Part shown: positions 34,839 through 45,471 of the stretch, one piece after another
Position numbering within the stretch: position 1 is the stretch's first letter
Layout of the letters: each line of letters opens with the position of its first letter
DNA from: Rhizobiales bacterium Ga0077524
Lineage (GTDB): Bacteria; Pseudomonadota; Alphaproteobacteria; Rhizobiales; Hyphomicrobiaceae
Assembly: GCA_001464755.1 (NCBI GenBank)
Contig: LNDR01000413.1
Location: forward strand, 1-63,794
Direction of reading: 5' to 3'
Length of the DNA: 63,794 nucleotides
The notes under the pieces: generated by a model
What the model saw: only the letters and a program-made list of their open reading frames with translations
Database searches by the model: none
What the model was told of the DNA's origin: nothing
Position numbers and translations under genes: made by a program

Positions 34839-36065
34839 TCACCTTCGTCCTAGGACGGCAACGGCCTCAAGGTGGGGTGTAAACAGGAACTGGTCGACCG
34901 CCGTGGTTCTCTCCAGCACGTAACCGCCATCGACGAGCGTTCTCAGGTCACGCGCGAGCGTCGCCGGATTGCACGAAACCATCACGACGCGACGCACCTT
35001 CGAGCGTGCGAGCGCTTCGGACTGCGCGGCAGCGCCAGCGCGCGGCGGATCAAGCACGACAGCGTCGATGCGATCGAGTTCACGCGGGGACAGCGGATCG
35101 CGAAAGAGGTCGCGCCGAAGGCGCTCGACCGGCTTCAACCCCTGTGTTCCTGCTACGGCCTTGCCCAGGGCGTCGAGGAGGGACGGATCGTTGTCGACCG
35201 AGAGCACGCGGGCTCGGGCTGCGAGGGCGAGCGAGAGCGTGCCCAGACCCGCGAAGAGATCTGCGACGCGCTTCGCCTTGCCGACAGCCGCGAGCACGAG
35301 ATCGGCCAGGATGGCGTCGGTCTCGGCGGCAGCCTGCAGAAAGGCGCCGGGCGGCGGTGTCACGTCGACACCGGCCATCTTCAAGACGGGAGGCGTCAGC
35401 ATGAGAAACGGCTCGTCGGCCAGCGTCAGGCGGATGACCTTGGCCGACCGCATCGCCAGCGCGATCTCGGCGGCCTGACGTGCCACCCGCGCGGGCGCTT
35501 TTCCGTCGATGGCGACATCGAGGCCATTATCCGCAGCCAGCACCGAGACGCGGAAGGGGGCATCCTTCGGGATCAGGATCGCTACCAATCGGGCTAGCTC
35601 TGGTAGGGCTGCGACAATCGCAGGCCGCAACACGGCGCATTTTGCGATCGGCTCGACCGTATGGGTCCCTGCCCCATGAAAGCCGAGCCGTGCACTACCG
35701 TCTATCCAGACACCGGCGAATGTGGCGCGCCGGCGCGAAGCCAACGGCACGGCAAGCATCGGCGTCGTCGTGGCGGCGAGGCCGCGCTGGGCGAGTGCCG
35801 CGGAGAGCAAGCCTGCCTTCCATCTGGCGTATAGCGTGTCATCCATGTGCTGCACGGCGCAGCCGCCGCAGCGAGCAACGTGTGGGCAGAGTGGCTCGAT
35901 GCGGCGCTCCGGGCTGGGCGGTCCGATCGAGCGGGTTCGTCCGTCGCTGTCGCGCATGACGGACTCCCCGGGGAGAATGCCCGGAAGATAAAGGTCGCCG
36001 ACGGCGCTCTCGGCGACGCCGTCTCCCTGGGCACCCAGGCGGACGACGGTCAAGGACTCATCCAT
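34839..36065 (-). CDS. 23S rRNA (uracil-C5)-methyltransferase (TrmA/RlmD family)
   Basis: Protein of 408 residues. An N-terminal TRAM-like region is followed by CPHVARCGGCAVQHM, the cysteine motif for a [4Fe-4S] cluster. The SAM-binding VADLFAGLGTLSLAL, VLDPPRAGA and catalytic C365 in VMVSCNPATLARDL follow. The family methylates U747 or U1939 of 23S rRNA, and which site is uncertain. The ATG at 36065 overlaps the end of tlyA by 8 bases, showing translational coupling. The order tlyA-rumA downstream of dxs is conserved in the order. Confidence 0.9.
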   Translation of the reverse strand: MDESLTVVRLGAQGDGVAESAVGDLYLPGILPGESVMRDSDGRTRSIGPPSPERRIEPLCPHVARCGGCAVQHMDDTLYARWKAGLLSAALAQRGLAATTTPMLAVPLASRRRATFAGVWIDGSARLGFHGAGTHTVEPIAKCAVLRPAIVAALPELARLVAILIPKDAPFRVSVLAADNGLDVAIDGKAPARVARQAAEIALAMRSAKVIRLTLADEPFLMLTPPVLKMAGVDVTPPPGAFLQAAAETDAILADLVLAAVGKAKRVADLFAGLGTLSLALAARARVLSVDNDPSLLDALGKAVAGTQGLKPVERLRRDLFRDPLSPRELDRIDAVVLDPPRAGAAAQSEALARSKVRRVVMVSCNPATLARDLRTLVDGGYVLERTTAVDQFLFTPHLEAVAVLGRR

Positions 36066-36819
36066 TGCGTGCTGCTCCGACGAGAAACTCGACGTTGCCG
36101 TCGCCGCCGTGGATCGGCGAAGGGATCGTTCCAAGAATGCGCCAGCCGGCTTCGCCCGCGATCCATGTCGCGATGCGCTGGACAGAAGCGGCTTGGGCTT
36201 CGGGGTTTTTGACGATGCCGTCGCGCGGGATGCTACCGGGCTCGCCCTCGAACTGGGGCTTGACCAAGGCCACCAGCCAACAAGCGGTGTCGGAGAGGGC
36301 CAGGGCGGACGGCAGCACCTTCCTCAGCGAGACGAAGCTCACGTCTGCGACGATGGCGTCGACCGGTTCCGGGACAAGGACGGAGTCGAGTGTCCGCGCG
36401 TCGGTGCGCTCGAGGGAGATGACACGGGGGTCGCCGGAGAGGCGGGGGTGCAATTGGCCGTGTCCGTTCTCGATCGCATAGACGCGCTGTGCGCCTCTGG
36501 CCAGCAGCACTTCCGTGAAACCGCCGGTCGAGGCCCCGATATCGAGGGCGGTTCGGCCGGCGGGATCGAGGCGAAAGTGGTCGAGTGCTGCCTGCAACTT
36601 GAAGACGCCGCGAGAGACATAGTCGGCGGGACCGGAGACGAGCCGCACATCCTCGGTTGGGGTGACGAGCAGCGCCGGCTTGGTGGCGGTGCGGCCGGCG
36701 ACGTCGACCTCGCCGCGCAGGATCAGGTCACGGGCGCGGGCCCGCGAGGCGACCAGGCCACGCTCGACGAGTGCCTGATCGAGGCGCTGACGGGGCTGCG
36801 GAGGGGGAGGAGGCGACAT
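36058..36819 (-). CDS. tlyA: TlyA-family rRNA (2'-O-ribose) methyltransferase
   Basis: Protein of 253 residues. An N-terminal S4 RNA-binding domain (RLDQALVERGLVASRARARDLILRG, residues ~10-35) is followed by an FtsJ-like SAM domain with DIGASTGGFTEVLLARG. The family is known as hemolysin TlyA; in mycobacteria it methylates 16S and 23S rRNA and affects capreomycin susceptibility. The gene ends 8 bases inside the start of the uracil methyltransferase gene. It is separated from dxs by the inserted SOD gene on the opposite strand, so it needs its own promoter near 36820-36940. Confidence 0.9.
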   Translation of the reverse strand: MSPPPPPQPRQRLDQALVERGLVASRARARDLILRGEVDVAGRTATKPALLVTPTEDVRLVSGPADYVSRGVFKLQAALDHFRLDPAGRTALDIGASTGGFTEVLLARGAQRVYAIENGHGQLHPRLSGDPRVISLERTDARTLDSVLVPEPVDAIVADVSFVSLRKVLPSALALSDTACWLVALVKPQFEGEPGSIPRDGIVKNPEAQAASVQRIATWIAGEAGWRILGTIPSPIHGGDGNVEFLVGAARNG

Positions 36820-36939
36820 CCGTAAAGTCTCTTTCGGAACCTGAGACGACAGGAGCGGTTTGCTGTGAGAACATGGCATACAGCTGCGATTAGCCGAGAA
36901 CCTGCCTTTGCTCGTCCTGCATAACACCTTGGAGCATCG

Positions 36940-37674
36940 ATGATGAACCGCCGCGATTCCCTCAAGGTTGCCCTCGGCGCTTCCGCCGCGCTGATCGTGC
37001 CGTCACTCGTCAGTGCCGGCCCCGATGCTGCCATGGCCCAGACCATTGCCCCACCTGCGTTTACTTTGCCGCCACTCGGCTATGCTCTCGATGCGCTCGA
37101 GCCGCACATCGATGCCGAAACGATGCGCATTCATCACGAGTTGCATCATGCCGGCTACGTCAAAAATCTGAATGCCATCGTATCCGATAACCCGTCGTTG
37201 GCGGGCATGCCCATGGCGAAGACGCTCAGGGCGATCGACAAGCTGCCGTCAGGTATCCAGGACAGCGTTCGCAACAACATGGGCGGGCACTGGAACCACA
37301 GCTTGTTCTGGCAATTGATGGCGCCGGGCGGGGCCAAGGAGCCTTCCGGGAAGCTCAAGGCGGGCATCGACGAGGCGTTCGGGTCGGTGGCGGCGATGCA
37401 GGACGCCGTCAACAAGGCCGGACTATCGCGCTTCGGCTCGGGATGGGCTTGGCTCGGCGTCGGCACGCAGGGCAAGTTGGTGGTGTTCTCCACGCCCAAT
37501 CAGGATACCCCGCATATGGTGGCGGGTGTGCGGGGCGGTGTGATCGGCGTCGATGTCTGGGAGCACGCCTACTACCTGAAGCACCGGTCTGCGCGCAGCG
37601 CGTATCTGTCGGCCTGGTGGAGCGTGGTCAACTGGGACAAGGCTGGCGAAGCCTATGAACGACTGCTCGCCTGA
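36940..37674 (+). CDS. Tat-exported Fe/Mn superoxide dismutase
   Basis: Protein of 244 residues. The N-terminus MMNRRDSLKVALGAS is a twin-arginine signal (RRDSLK) followed by a hydrophobic stretch and AMAQ, so the enzyme is predicted to be folded in the cytoplasm and exported. The SOD domain (residues ~40-243) has four metal ligands: His in MRIHHELHHAGY, His in GGHWNHSLFW, and DVWEHAYYLKH with Asp and His. Catalyses superoxide dismutation, here likely in the periplasm. The gene lies on the plus strand inside a minus-strand dxs-tlyA gene order. Metal preference (Fe or Mn) cannot be decided with certainty. Confidence 0.9.
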   Translation: MMNRRDSLKVALGASAALIVPSLVSAGPDAAMAQTIAPPAFTLPPLGYALDALEPHIDAETMRIHHELHHAGYVKNLNAIVSDNPSLAGMPMAKTLRAIDKLPSGIQDSVRNNMGGHWNHSLFWQLMAPGGAKEPSGKLKAGIDEAFGSVAAMQDAVNKAGLSRFGSGWAWLGVGTQGKLVVFSTPNQDTPHMVAGVRGGVIGVDVWEHAYYLKHRSARSAYLSAWWSVVNWDKAGEAYERLLA

Positions 37675-37703
37675 AGGTGCACTAACGGTCCGGTGATCAC
37701 ATA

Positions 37704-37738
37704 AAAGACGACCCCGGCAGGTGGACTGCCGGGGTCGG
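37704..37738 (-). terminator. Bidirectional-looking terminator between dxs and the SOD gene
   Basis: Perfect 12-bp stem CGACCCCGGCAG / CTGCCGGGGTCG (37709-37720 and 37726-37737). On the minus strand TCTTTTAT follows, so it probably ends the dxs transcript. On the plus side it may also stop the SOD message, but without a T tract. Confidence 0.75.
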
Positions 37739-37912
37739 AATTCCTGACTCCGCAGGGGGGATGGGGGAGCGGAGGATCAGGTACGCAGATTACATGTAAA
37801 CAACATCAGTGTAATGCAGGTGGCCCCCACCGGCGAAGAGTTCGATCGGAGACAAACGGTTTCCACATGAGCCTGTGGAAAACCCTGGCCGCGCACCGGA
37901 ATCCGGTGCAGT

Positions 37913-39829
37913 TCAGATCTCGTTCGCCTGGACGCCGCGGCCCAGTGCTCCCATGACCGTCTGAACGATCCCAGACGCATTGAGCCCTGCCTTCTCGTAC
38001 ATGCGCTCGGGCTTTTCGTGGTCGATGAAGCTATCGGGCAGCACGACTGGCCGGACACGCAATCCTCGGTCAAGATGGCCGGCAAGGGCAAGATGCTGGA
38101 GCACGTGACTGCCGAACCCTCCAATCGAGCCTTCCTCGACTGTGACGAGAACCTCGTGCTCGCGGGCAAGGCGATCGATCAGGGCCGTGTCGAGCGGTTT
38201 CATGAATCGGGCATCGGCCACGGTCGTCGACAGGCCGAATGCTGCGAGCTGCTCGGCGGCCTTCAGGCTCTCGGCGAGGCGGGTACCGAGGGAAAGGATG
38301 GCGACGGTCGAGCCCTCCCTCATGATGCGTCCGCGACCAATCTCGAGGGGCACGCCTTCCAGTGGCATCTCGATGCCGACACCTTCGCCACGCGGATAGC
38401 GGAAGGCGGACGGGCGATCATCGATCGCGGCAGCGGTGGCGACCATGTGTTTGAGCTCGGCCTCATCGGCGGCGGCCATGATGACGAAGTCGGGGAGTGA
38501 GCCGAGGTAGGCGAGGTCGAACGAGCCGGCATGAGTCGGACCATCGGCACCGACGAGACCAGCGCGGTCGATCGCGAACCGCACCGGCAGACGCTGAATG
38601 GCGACGTCGTGCACGACCTGATCGTAGGCGCGCTGCAGGAATGTCGAGTAGATCGCGGCGAACGGCTTGAAGCCTTCGGTGGCGAGGCCGGCTGCGAAAG
38701 TGACGCCATGCTGCTCGGCGATGCCGACATCGAAGGTTCGATCCGGGAACTCCTTGCCGAACAGGTCAAGGCCAGTACCCGACGGCATCGCAGCCGTCAC
38801 GGCTACGATCTTGGGGTCCTTGCGTGCGGCCTGGATCAGGCTCTCGGCAAAAACCTTCGTGTAGCTCGGCGCATTGGCCTTGGGCTTCGCCTGGGCGCCG
38901 GTGATGACGTTGAACTGATTGACGCCGTGATATTTGTCGTCGGAGGCCTCGGCTGGCGGATAGCCCTTGCCCTTGCGCGTCACGACGTGGAGCAGGATCG
39001 GTCCTTTGCGGGCGTCGCGGGCATTCTTCAGGACTTGCAGCAGAATGCCCAGGTCGTGGCCATCGATCGGACCGACGTAGTAGAAGCCCAACTCCTCGAA
39101 CCAGGCGCCGCCCTGCCAGAGGTGGCGGGTATATTCCTCGACGCGGGCTGCCCGGCGCTCCCAATTTTTAGGCAGATGCTTGGCGAGCTGTTTCACCGAC
39201 TCCCGGATCTGCAGGTACGTGCCCGAAGATGTGATCCGCGCCAGATAGTTCGAAAGTGCACCCACCGGAGGCGCGATCGACATGTCGTTGTCGTTGAGGA
39301 TGACGATCAGGCGCTCGTTGCGGGCGCCAGCATTGTTCATGGCCTCGTAGGCCATGCCGGCGCTCATTGCGCCGTCGCCGATCACGCACACGACATTGTT
39401 GTCGCGACCATCGAGGTCGCGCGCAACGGCCATGCCGAGTCCGGCTGAAATCGAGGTGGACGAATGGGCTGCGCCGAAGGGATCGTACTCGCTCTCTGCC
39501 CGCTTGGTGAAGCCGGAAAGCCCGCCGCCCTGGCGCAGAGTCCGGATGCGATCGCGTCGGCCCGTCAGGATTTTGTGCGGATAGGCCTGATGGCCAACGT
39601 CCCAGATGATGCGATCGCGAGGCGTGTCGAACACATGATGCAGGGCGACCGTGAGTTCGATGACGCCGAGGCCTGCGCCAAGGTGACCGCCGGTGACCGA
39701 GACCGCGTCGATCGTCTCCTGCCGAAGCTCTGCAGCGACGGCGGCGAGATCCTTCTCGGGCAGGCGACGCAGGTCGGCCGGAGTCTCGATCTGGTCGAGG
39801 AGGGGTGTCTTTGAGGGCGTGCTCATCAT
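37913..39829 (-). CDS. dxs: 1-deoxy-D-xylulose-5-phosphate synthase
   Basis: Protein of 638 residues from the ATG at 39829 (39826 or 39847 are alternatives). ThDP-binding [31 protein letters not shown], and [22 protein letters not shown] are intact; the N-terminal [14 protein letters not shown] is family-typical. It makes DXP from pyruvate and glyceraldehyde 3-phosphate, the entry step of the MEP isoprenoid route. xseB is 760 bases upstream, with a plus-strand secreted-protein gene in between. The terminator at 37704-37738 lies downstream. Confidence 0.95.
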   Translation of the reverse strand: MMSTPSKTPLLDQIETPADLRRLPEKDLAAVAAELRQETIDAVSVTGGHLGAGLGVIELTVALHHVFDTPRDRIIWDVGHQAYPHKILTGRRDRIRTLRQGGGLSGFTKRAESEYDPFGAAHSSTSISAGLGMAVARDLDGRDNNVVCVIGDGAMSAGMAYEAMNNAGARNERLIVILNDNDMSIAPPVGALSNYLARITSSGTYLQIRESVKQLAKHLPKNWERRAARVEEYTRHLWQGGAWFEELGFYYVGPIDGHDLGILLQVLKNARDARKGPILLHVVTRKGKGYPPAEASDDKYHGVNQFNVITGAQAKPKANAPSYTKVFAESLIQAARKDPKIVAVTAAMPSGTGLDLFGKEFPDRTFDVGIAEQHGVTFAAGLATEGFKPFAAIYSTFLQRAYDQVVHDVAIQRLPVRFAIDRAGLVGADGPTHAGSFDLAYLGSLPDFVIMAAADEAELKHMVATAAAIDDRPSAFRYPRGEGVGIEMPLEGVPLEIGRGRIMREGSTVAILSLGTRLAESLKAAEQLAAFGLSTTVADARFMKPLDTALIDRLAREHEVLVTVEEGSIGGFGSHVLQHLALAGHLDRGLRVRPVVLPDSFIDHEKPERMYEKAGLNASGIVQTVMGALGRGVQANEI

Positions 39830-40084
39830 GGACCGCGGTGAAGGCATTTGCGAGAGACTAGACCGATTGCGCGTCGCTGCGAACCCGCAATGTCCTGTCG
39901 TCTTCCGTACATATAGGCACTCCGAGGTCGAATTTGACCGTCTCTAACGTCGCGGCGGCGCTGTTTTCCAGCAATCGCAGATTTTCCCGACGGGCGCATC
40001 CTTTTGACCGGTCACGCGTTTCAGCGGCTCGGGTGGTGCAGCGAACGGTCGGCTGCAGAACCGGTCTGTCACTGGAGACTATTC

Positions 40085-40582
40085 ATGAAACAGGGATTGC
40101 CATGGCAACTGGGGCCACTTGGCCTCGCGATAGGACTTGTGCTGGGCTCAGCTGGAGGGGGATTGGCGTCCGATAGGCAAGCGACACGCACTTACTCCTA
40201 CACGGCCCCTGTCTACGACGACGTTCCCGCTCCCGCCTTCTCCGCGCCCATCGTGCGCGAGGGGGTTCCCACAGTGCGGGGGCGGCGCGTGTACCGGTAT
40301 GCGCCCGTCAGCCGCCAGCCTCGGATTTACGGCGATGCGCCGGCAATCAGGGCCCGACGAGGCTACAACGACGTGACGCCGGCACTTGAGCCAGGGTTTC
40401 GAGCGCGTGGCACTGTTTATGACTACGGTCCAACCTACGGATATGTTGCCGAGCCGGTAGAGACGATCCTCGTCGAGCGGGAAAACAGGCCGCTCGGGGT
40501 CTACGCTCCAGAAACACGCGAGAATCTGAGCGAGCCGCGCCGCTATTTCCGTGCGGTTACGCGCCAATCCGGCGGCAATTGA
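40085..40582 (+). CDS. Secreted hypothetical protein, Tyr/Pro/Arg-rich
   Basis: Protein of 165 residues. The signal peptide is about 28 residues (GPLGLAIGLVLGSAGGGLA). The rest is rich in Tyr, Pro, Arg and Val with short repeated patterns (VYDDVPAPAF, VYRYAPVSRQPRIY, VYDYGPTYGYV). I do not recognise a domain. It lies on the plus strand between minus-strand dxs and xseB. Compositional bias suggests a disordered envelope protein; function unknown. Confidence 0.6.
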   Translation: MKQGLPWQLGPLGLAIGLVLGSAGGGLASDRQATRTYSYTAPVYDDVPAPAFSAPIVREGVPTVRGRRVYRYAPVSRQPRIYGDAPAIRARRGYNDVTPALEPGFRARGTVYDYGPTYGYVAEPVETILVERENRPLGVYAPETRENLSEPRRYFRAVTRQSGGN

Positions 40583-40588
40583 TCCGCG

Positions 40589-40858
40589 TCACTGGCGCTC
40601 CGGATCGAATGGCTCGGTGCCTTTCGGAGCGCCATCGGGACCGAAGGTCAGGCGCTCTACCTTGGCTTCGGCCTGCTTGAGGAGGCGGTCGCAGTGGACC
40701 TTCAGCGCATCGCCGCGCTCATAGATCGCGATCGACTCCTCGAGTTCGACGTCCCCGCGCTCGAGACGGCCGACGATGGCCTCGAGTTCCTTCAAGGCGC
40801 GCTCGAAGCTCAGCTCCGCTATATCGGCGAAGCGGGCGGCCGGTTTTGATCCCTGCAT
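40589..40858 (-). CDS. xseB: Exodeoxyribonuclease VII small subunit
   Basis: Protein of 89 residues, the usual length. [34 protein letters not shown] and [16 protein letters not shown] give the two-helix XseB fold, here cited as motifs [19 protein letters not shown] and AEAKVERL. It joins the XseA large subunit in degrading single-stranded DNA. xseA is not in the window. It precedes dxs in the conserved order histone deacetylase - xseB - dxs. Confidence 0.92.
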   Translation of the reverse strand: MQGSKPAARFADIAELSFERALKELEAIVGRLERGDVELEESIAIYERGDALKVHCDRLLKQAEAKVERLTFGPDGAPKGTEPFDPERQ

Positions 40859-40918
40859 GCGGTAGCCCTCGATAGGACGTTTGACAAGATTGTCGCACAG
40901 CGTGCCGTGCGCGCAGCT

Positions 40919-41863
40919 TCAGCTTCCGGCCTCCATGAGGACCTTGACGTGGACGGCGACGGAGCGCGCGAGGGCCGTGAGATTATAGCCACCCTCCAGG
41001 AACGATACGAGGCGACCGCCCGCGTGGCGGTGGGCTTCCTCGGCAAGCTGCTGTGTAACCCACGCGAAATCAGCCTCGACAAGCTCGAGATTGGCGAGCG
41101 GATCATCGCGGTGGGCGTCGAAACCGGCCGAAACCAGAACGAGGTCAGGTGCGAAATTCCGCAGCGCCGGCAGGATGCGCGATTCGAAGGCTTCACGAAA
41201 CGGCTCGCCGTCGTCTCCCGGGCGCAGCGGCGCGTTGCAGATGTTGCCGACGCCAGTCTCGGACAGGGCACCGGTACCGGGATAGAGCGGCATCTGGTGC
41301 GTCGAGCCAAAAAACAAGTCTTTGTCGCTCCAGAAGATATCCTGGGTGCCGTTGCCGTGATGGACATCGAAATCCACGACCGCGACGCGCTCGGCGCCAT
41401 GTTTCGCCCGGGCATACTTGGCCGCAATGGCGACGCTGTTGAAAAGACAAAAGCCCATCGCACGGTCGGCCTCGGCGTGGTGACCGGGTGGGCGAACCTG
41501 GCAGAAGGCATTCCCCGCGCGCTTGCTCATGACCTCGTCGACTGCCAATAGCCCGGCGCCGACGGCACGGGTGGCAGCCTCCCAGGAGCCTGGAGATAGA
41601 ACGGTATCGGGGTCGATCCGGACGGCCATGGCGCCCTGTGCGGGACGAGCCTCCTTCAACATATCGATGTAGGCCTGGGGATGAGCGAGTGCGATCGCCT
41701 GCTCGACGTCGGCGCGAAGAGGCGCCTCGCGCCGGTCCAAGGCGGCGAACATCTCGTGGCCCATCACCTTGTCGACGGCGCGCATACGGTCGGCGCGCTC
41801 GGGGTGGCCCGGTCCGGTATCGTGCTCCAGGAAGCAGGGGTGCGTGATCAGTAGCGTCGTCAT
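40919..41863 (-). CDS. Histone deacetylase family hydrolase (acetoin utilisation type)
   Basis: Protein of 314 residues of the class II-like histone deacetylase/AcuC fold. GPGHPERADRMRAV, VRPPGHHAEADRAMGFCLFNSVAIAA, VDFDVHHGNGTQDIF and LVSAGFDAHRDDPL carry the zinc ligands (Asp, His, Asp) and the catalytic His pair. Bacterial homologues act on acetylated polyamines or on acetylated proteins. It is the first gene before xseB in the conserved order, 60 bases upstream. The substrate is unknown. Confidence 0.92.
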   Translation of the reverse strand: MTTLLITHPCFLEHDTGPGHPERADRMRAVDKVMGHEMFAALDRREAPLRADVEQAIALAHPQAYIDMLKEARPAQGAMAVRIDPDTVLSPGSWEAATRAVGAGLLAVDEVMSKRAGNAFCQVRPPGHHAEADRAMGFCLFNSVAIAAKYARAKHGAERVAVVDFDVHHGNGTQDIFWSDKDLFFGSTHQMPLYPGTGALSETGVGNICNAPLRPGDDGEPFREAFESRILPALRNFAPDLVLVSAGFDAHRDDPLANLELVEADFAWVTQQLAEEAHRHAGGRLVSFLEGGYNLTALARSVAVHVKVLMEAGS

Positions 41864-42021
41864 GGGCCGTCGGACTCCGGTGGCGGCTCGCTCGGTCGTT
41901 GCACCATAGTCGCAACCGGGGTGCTATCGCTATTGTGTGCTCAAGTTGATTTGGGTGTCGATTGACATTGGCCGATAGCGGCCCATCTGAAAGTGCTTGT
42001 GTCGCCAAGAGGTGCATCGCG

Positions 42022-42435
42022 ATGATGAACTTGCAGTTTTCCCGTAAGATCGGACGGACCGCTGCTGTATTGGGCATTGTTTTCGCGGGGGGGCTCGCCG
42101 TGCCGGTGGCGCGTGCCGACGGCCTCGCCGGCTCGTGGGGGGGCGGCGGTCAGCTCGTCTTCCCTTCCGGTGAGAAAGAGCGCGCTCGGTGCCGGGCGAG
42201 CTTCCGGCAGAAGGGTGGCAACAGCTACACCATGAGCGCCGTGTGCGCGACGGCATCGGCGCGCGTCCAGCAGACCGCCGAGGTCACGCGGGTTACGAGC
42301 ACCGTCTATCGCGGCGAATTCTTCAATCAGGAACATGGCATCAGCGGGTCGATCCGGATCACGGTGCGCGGCGATCGGTTGAATGCATCGCTGTCGGGTG
42401 GTGGCGGCTCAGCGGTGTTCTCGCTCAGCCGCTGA
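42022..42435 (+). CDS. Secreted hypothetical protein
   Basis: Protein of 137 residues from the ATG at 42022 (or 42025). A signal peptide (TAAVLGIVFAGGLAVPVARA) is followed by LAGSWGGGGQLVFPSGEKERARCRA and a C-terminal beta-rich part. Two cysteines (RCRASF, VCATAS) may pair. No recognised domain, although a short Gly-rich stretch precedes a lipocalin-like beta pattern. The end overlaps the convergent oxidoreductase gene by 11 bases. A periplasmic role is inferred. Confidence 0.7.
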   Translation: MMNLQFSRKIGRTAAVLGIVFAGGLAVPVARADGLAGSWGGGGQLVFPSGEKERARCRASFRQKGGNSYTMSAVCATASARVQQTAEVTRVTSTVYRGEFFNQEHGISGSIRITVRGDRLNASLSGGGGSAVFSLSR

Positions 42436-43453
42436 GGACAACCGACCGGCCGTCTGCGGCTTGAAGCAGCGCGTCGATCAGACGGTGCACGTTCAGCGCC
42501 TCGCGTCCCGTAACGCGTGGGGCGCGGCCGGACGTGGCACAATCGAGAAAATCCGACCAGACGGCGCGGTGGTAATCGTGCGGAAAGGCCATCGGGTCGG
42601 CGCCGGTGCCGCCTGCGGAGCCGTCCGGCTGCAACTCCTCGCGCGTGCCGTCCATCAGCGTCACGGTCAGCGATGTTCCGGCGAGGCTGGCCGCCCCCCT
42701 CGTTCCCGCGATATCGATCCGCTCCGGGGCGCCCGGGTAAGCCGCGGTCGTCGCCTCGATCACGCCCAGAGCACCCGACCGAAAGCGCACGGCGGCCGTG
42801 ACCATGTCCTCGGTCTCCATGCGGTGGACGGGCGAGGTCGCTCCAAAGCCACGCACCTCGGCGATCGGCCCGGCGAGAGAGAGCATCAGGTCCAGGGTGT
42901 GGATGCCTTGGGTGATGAGGACGCCGCCGCCGTCGCGCGAACGTGTGCCGCGGCCGGGCTCGTCATAGTAGGCCTGTGGGCGCCAGAGGCGGATCGACGT
43001 CGAGCAGTTGACGATGTCGCCGAGTGCGCCGCTCGCCAGGATCTCGCGCAGGCGCTCGCCGGCAGGCCGGAAGCGGTGCTGGAGTGTGACAGCCAACGTT
43101 ACGCTGGCGTTCTCGGCCACGGCGACCAACTCCTCGGCGCGAGCCGTCGTGATCTCGAGAGGTTTCTCGAGCAGGATGTGCTTGCCGGCTGCGGCGGCAC
43201 GGCGCACGAGGTCGAGGTGTGTATTCGGCGGGGTGAGGATACCGACAGCCGTGATGCTGCTATCGGCCATGACAGCTTCGAGGTCGGCGGTCGTCGGGAA
43301 AGGGTAGGTTGCGGCGAACCTGGAGCGCCGCTCGGCGCTGGGCGCTACGGCTGCCGCGACTTCACAGCGGCGATCCGAGACAAGATCCATGAGGGCCTTG
43401 GCGTGCGGCGTCACCGCCATGCCGAGGCCGATGATAGCGATGCGCCGGGGCAT
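42425..43453 (-). CDS. Gfo/Idh/MocA family oxidoreductase
   Basis: Protein of 342 residues. The N-terminal Rossmann motif is AIIGLGMAVTPHAKAL (GxGxxxxxH variant). VGILTPPNTHLDLVRRAAAAGKHILLEKPLEIT includes the EKP catalytic lysine (motif ILLEKPLE), and HTLDLMLSLAGP has the conserved His. It oxidises or reduces a sugar or inositol derivative with NAD(P). It lies 14 bases after the aldo-keto reductase on the same strand, so the two probably form a sugar-oxidation operon. Substrate unknown. Confidence 0.88.
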   Translation of the reverse strand: MPRRIAIIGLGMAVTPHAKALMDLVSDRRCEVAAAVAPSAERRSRFAATYPFPTTADLEAVMADSSITAVGILTPPNTHLDLVRRAAAAGKHILLEKPLEITTARAEELVAVAENASVTLAVTLQHRFRPAGERLREILASGALGDIVNCSTSIRLWRPQAYYDEPGRGTRSRDGGGVLITQGIHTLDLMLSLAGPIAEVRGFGATSPVHRMETEDMVTAAVRFRSGALGVIEATTAAYPGAPERIDIAGTRGAASLAGTSLTVTLMDGTREELQPDGSAGGTGADPMAFPHDYHRAVWSDFLDCATSGRAPRVTGREALNVHRLIDALLQAADGRSVVLSG

Positions 43454-43467
43454 GTGCGGGGCTCCCC

Positions 43468-44409
43468 TCAGGTCGTCGTGATCCGGTCGACCTCGGCGAG
43501 GTCCTCGACGGTCAGCTTCCACGAGGCGGCCTTGACGTTGGCGGTCACTTGACCGGGGCTCGTGGCGCCAGCGATCACGCTCGAGATCTGAGGCCGGGTC
43601 AGGAGCCACGAGAACGCGAGATCGAGCAGGGTGTGGCCGCGCGCCTTGGCGAAGGCGTCCAGCTGCTCGGTGACACGCCAGTTGCGCTCATTCAGGTACT
43701 TGTCGGCCCAACGCTTGGTCTCGGTCAGTCGCCCGCCCTGCGGCATCGCGTTGCGGCTGTACTTGCCGGTGAGCAGGCCGCAGGCGAGCGGGAAATAGGG
43801 CAGCAGGCCGAGGCCATAGCGGCTCAGCATCGGCATCAGCTCGCGGTCGGCGTCGCGGATCAGCAGGCTGTACTCGTCTTGGCACGAGACGAAGGCGCTG
43901 AGATTGCAGCGTCGGGCCGTCTCCTGGGCCTCGACCACCATCCAGGCCGGGTGGTTCGAGAGGCCGATGTAGCGGACCTTGCCCGAGCGGACGAGATCGT
44001 CGAGCGTGCGCAGCGTCTCCTCGATGGGGGTAAGGGGATCGACCTGATGCACCTGGTAGAGATCGATGTAGTCGGTCTGCAGGCGCTTCAGGCTCGCCTC
44101 CACCGCACTCATGATGTAACGGCGCGACGCCCCCTTCATCTTGCCGGCGTCGTCCATCAGCATGCCGCACTTGCTGGCGAGCACGATTTTGCAGCGCTTG
44201 CCGCCCTTCAGTACCTCGCCCATGGCGGTCTCGGAGCCGCCGCGGTTCGAGTACATGTCGGCCGTATCGAAGAACGTGATCCCGAGGTCGATTGCCGTGT
44301 CGATGACGCGGCCGGTCTCGGCGGTGTCGATGCGGCCGCCGAAGTTGTTGCAGCCGATGCCGACCTCCGAGACGCGAAGGCCTGACGTGCCGAGATTGCG
44401 TTCCTGCAT
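43468..44409 (-). CDS. Aldo/keto reductase
   Basis: Protein of 313 residues with an (alpha/beta)8 barrel. The catalytic tetrad is visible: Asp in FFDTADMYSNRGGSE, Tyr in the same motif, Lys in VLASKCGML and His in DLYQVHQVDP. GCNNFGGRID marks the start. NADP-dependent reduction of an aldehyde or ketone, or the reverse oxidation, is expected. It is the first gene of a two-gene unit with the Gfo/Idh/MocA gene. Divergent from mtnP with a 145-base spacer. Substrate unknown. Confidence 0.88.
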   Translation of the reverse strand: MQERNLGTSGLRVSEVGIGCNNFGGRIDTAETGRVIDTAIDLGITFFDTADMYSNRGGSETAMGEVLKGGKRCKIVLASKCGMLMDDAGKMKGASRRYIMSAVEASLKRLQTDYIDLYQVHQVDPLTPIEETLRTLDDLVRSGKVRYIGLSNHPAWMVVEAQETARRCNLSAFVSCQDEYSLLIRDADRELMPMLSRYGLGLLPYFPLACGLLTGKYSRNAMPQGGRLTETKRWADKYLNERNWRVTEQLDAFAKARGHTLLDLAFSWLLTRPQISSVIAGATSPGQVTANVKAASWKLTVEDLAEVDRITTT

Positions 44410-44554
44410 GGGGGAGAGATCCTCGTCGCTGGTTTGCGGCAAGCTAACCGAGGCCGGTTCGGTGTGCCAGCATCTCGCCATTCCCCGATTTTGCGGCTAA
44501 TGAGGGGCCAAAGCTGCATGCCCTGTCACAGGGACCTGGAGGCAAGTTCGAGCC

Positions 44555-45411
<857 letters not shown>

Positions 45412-45471
45412 TTCAGCGACACGACAACGCGGCCGTTGACTGATAGCCGTCTCGAACTAGATTCAGAGCCA

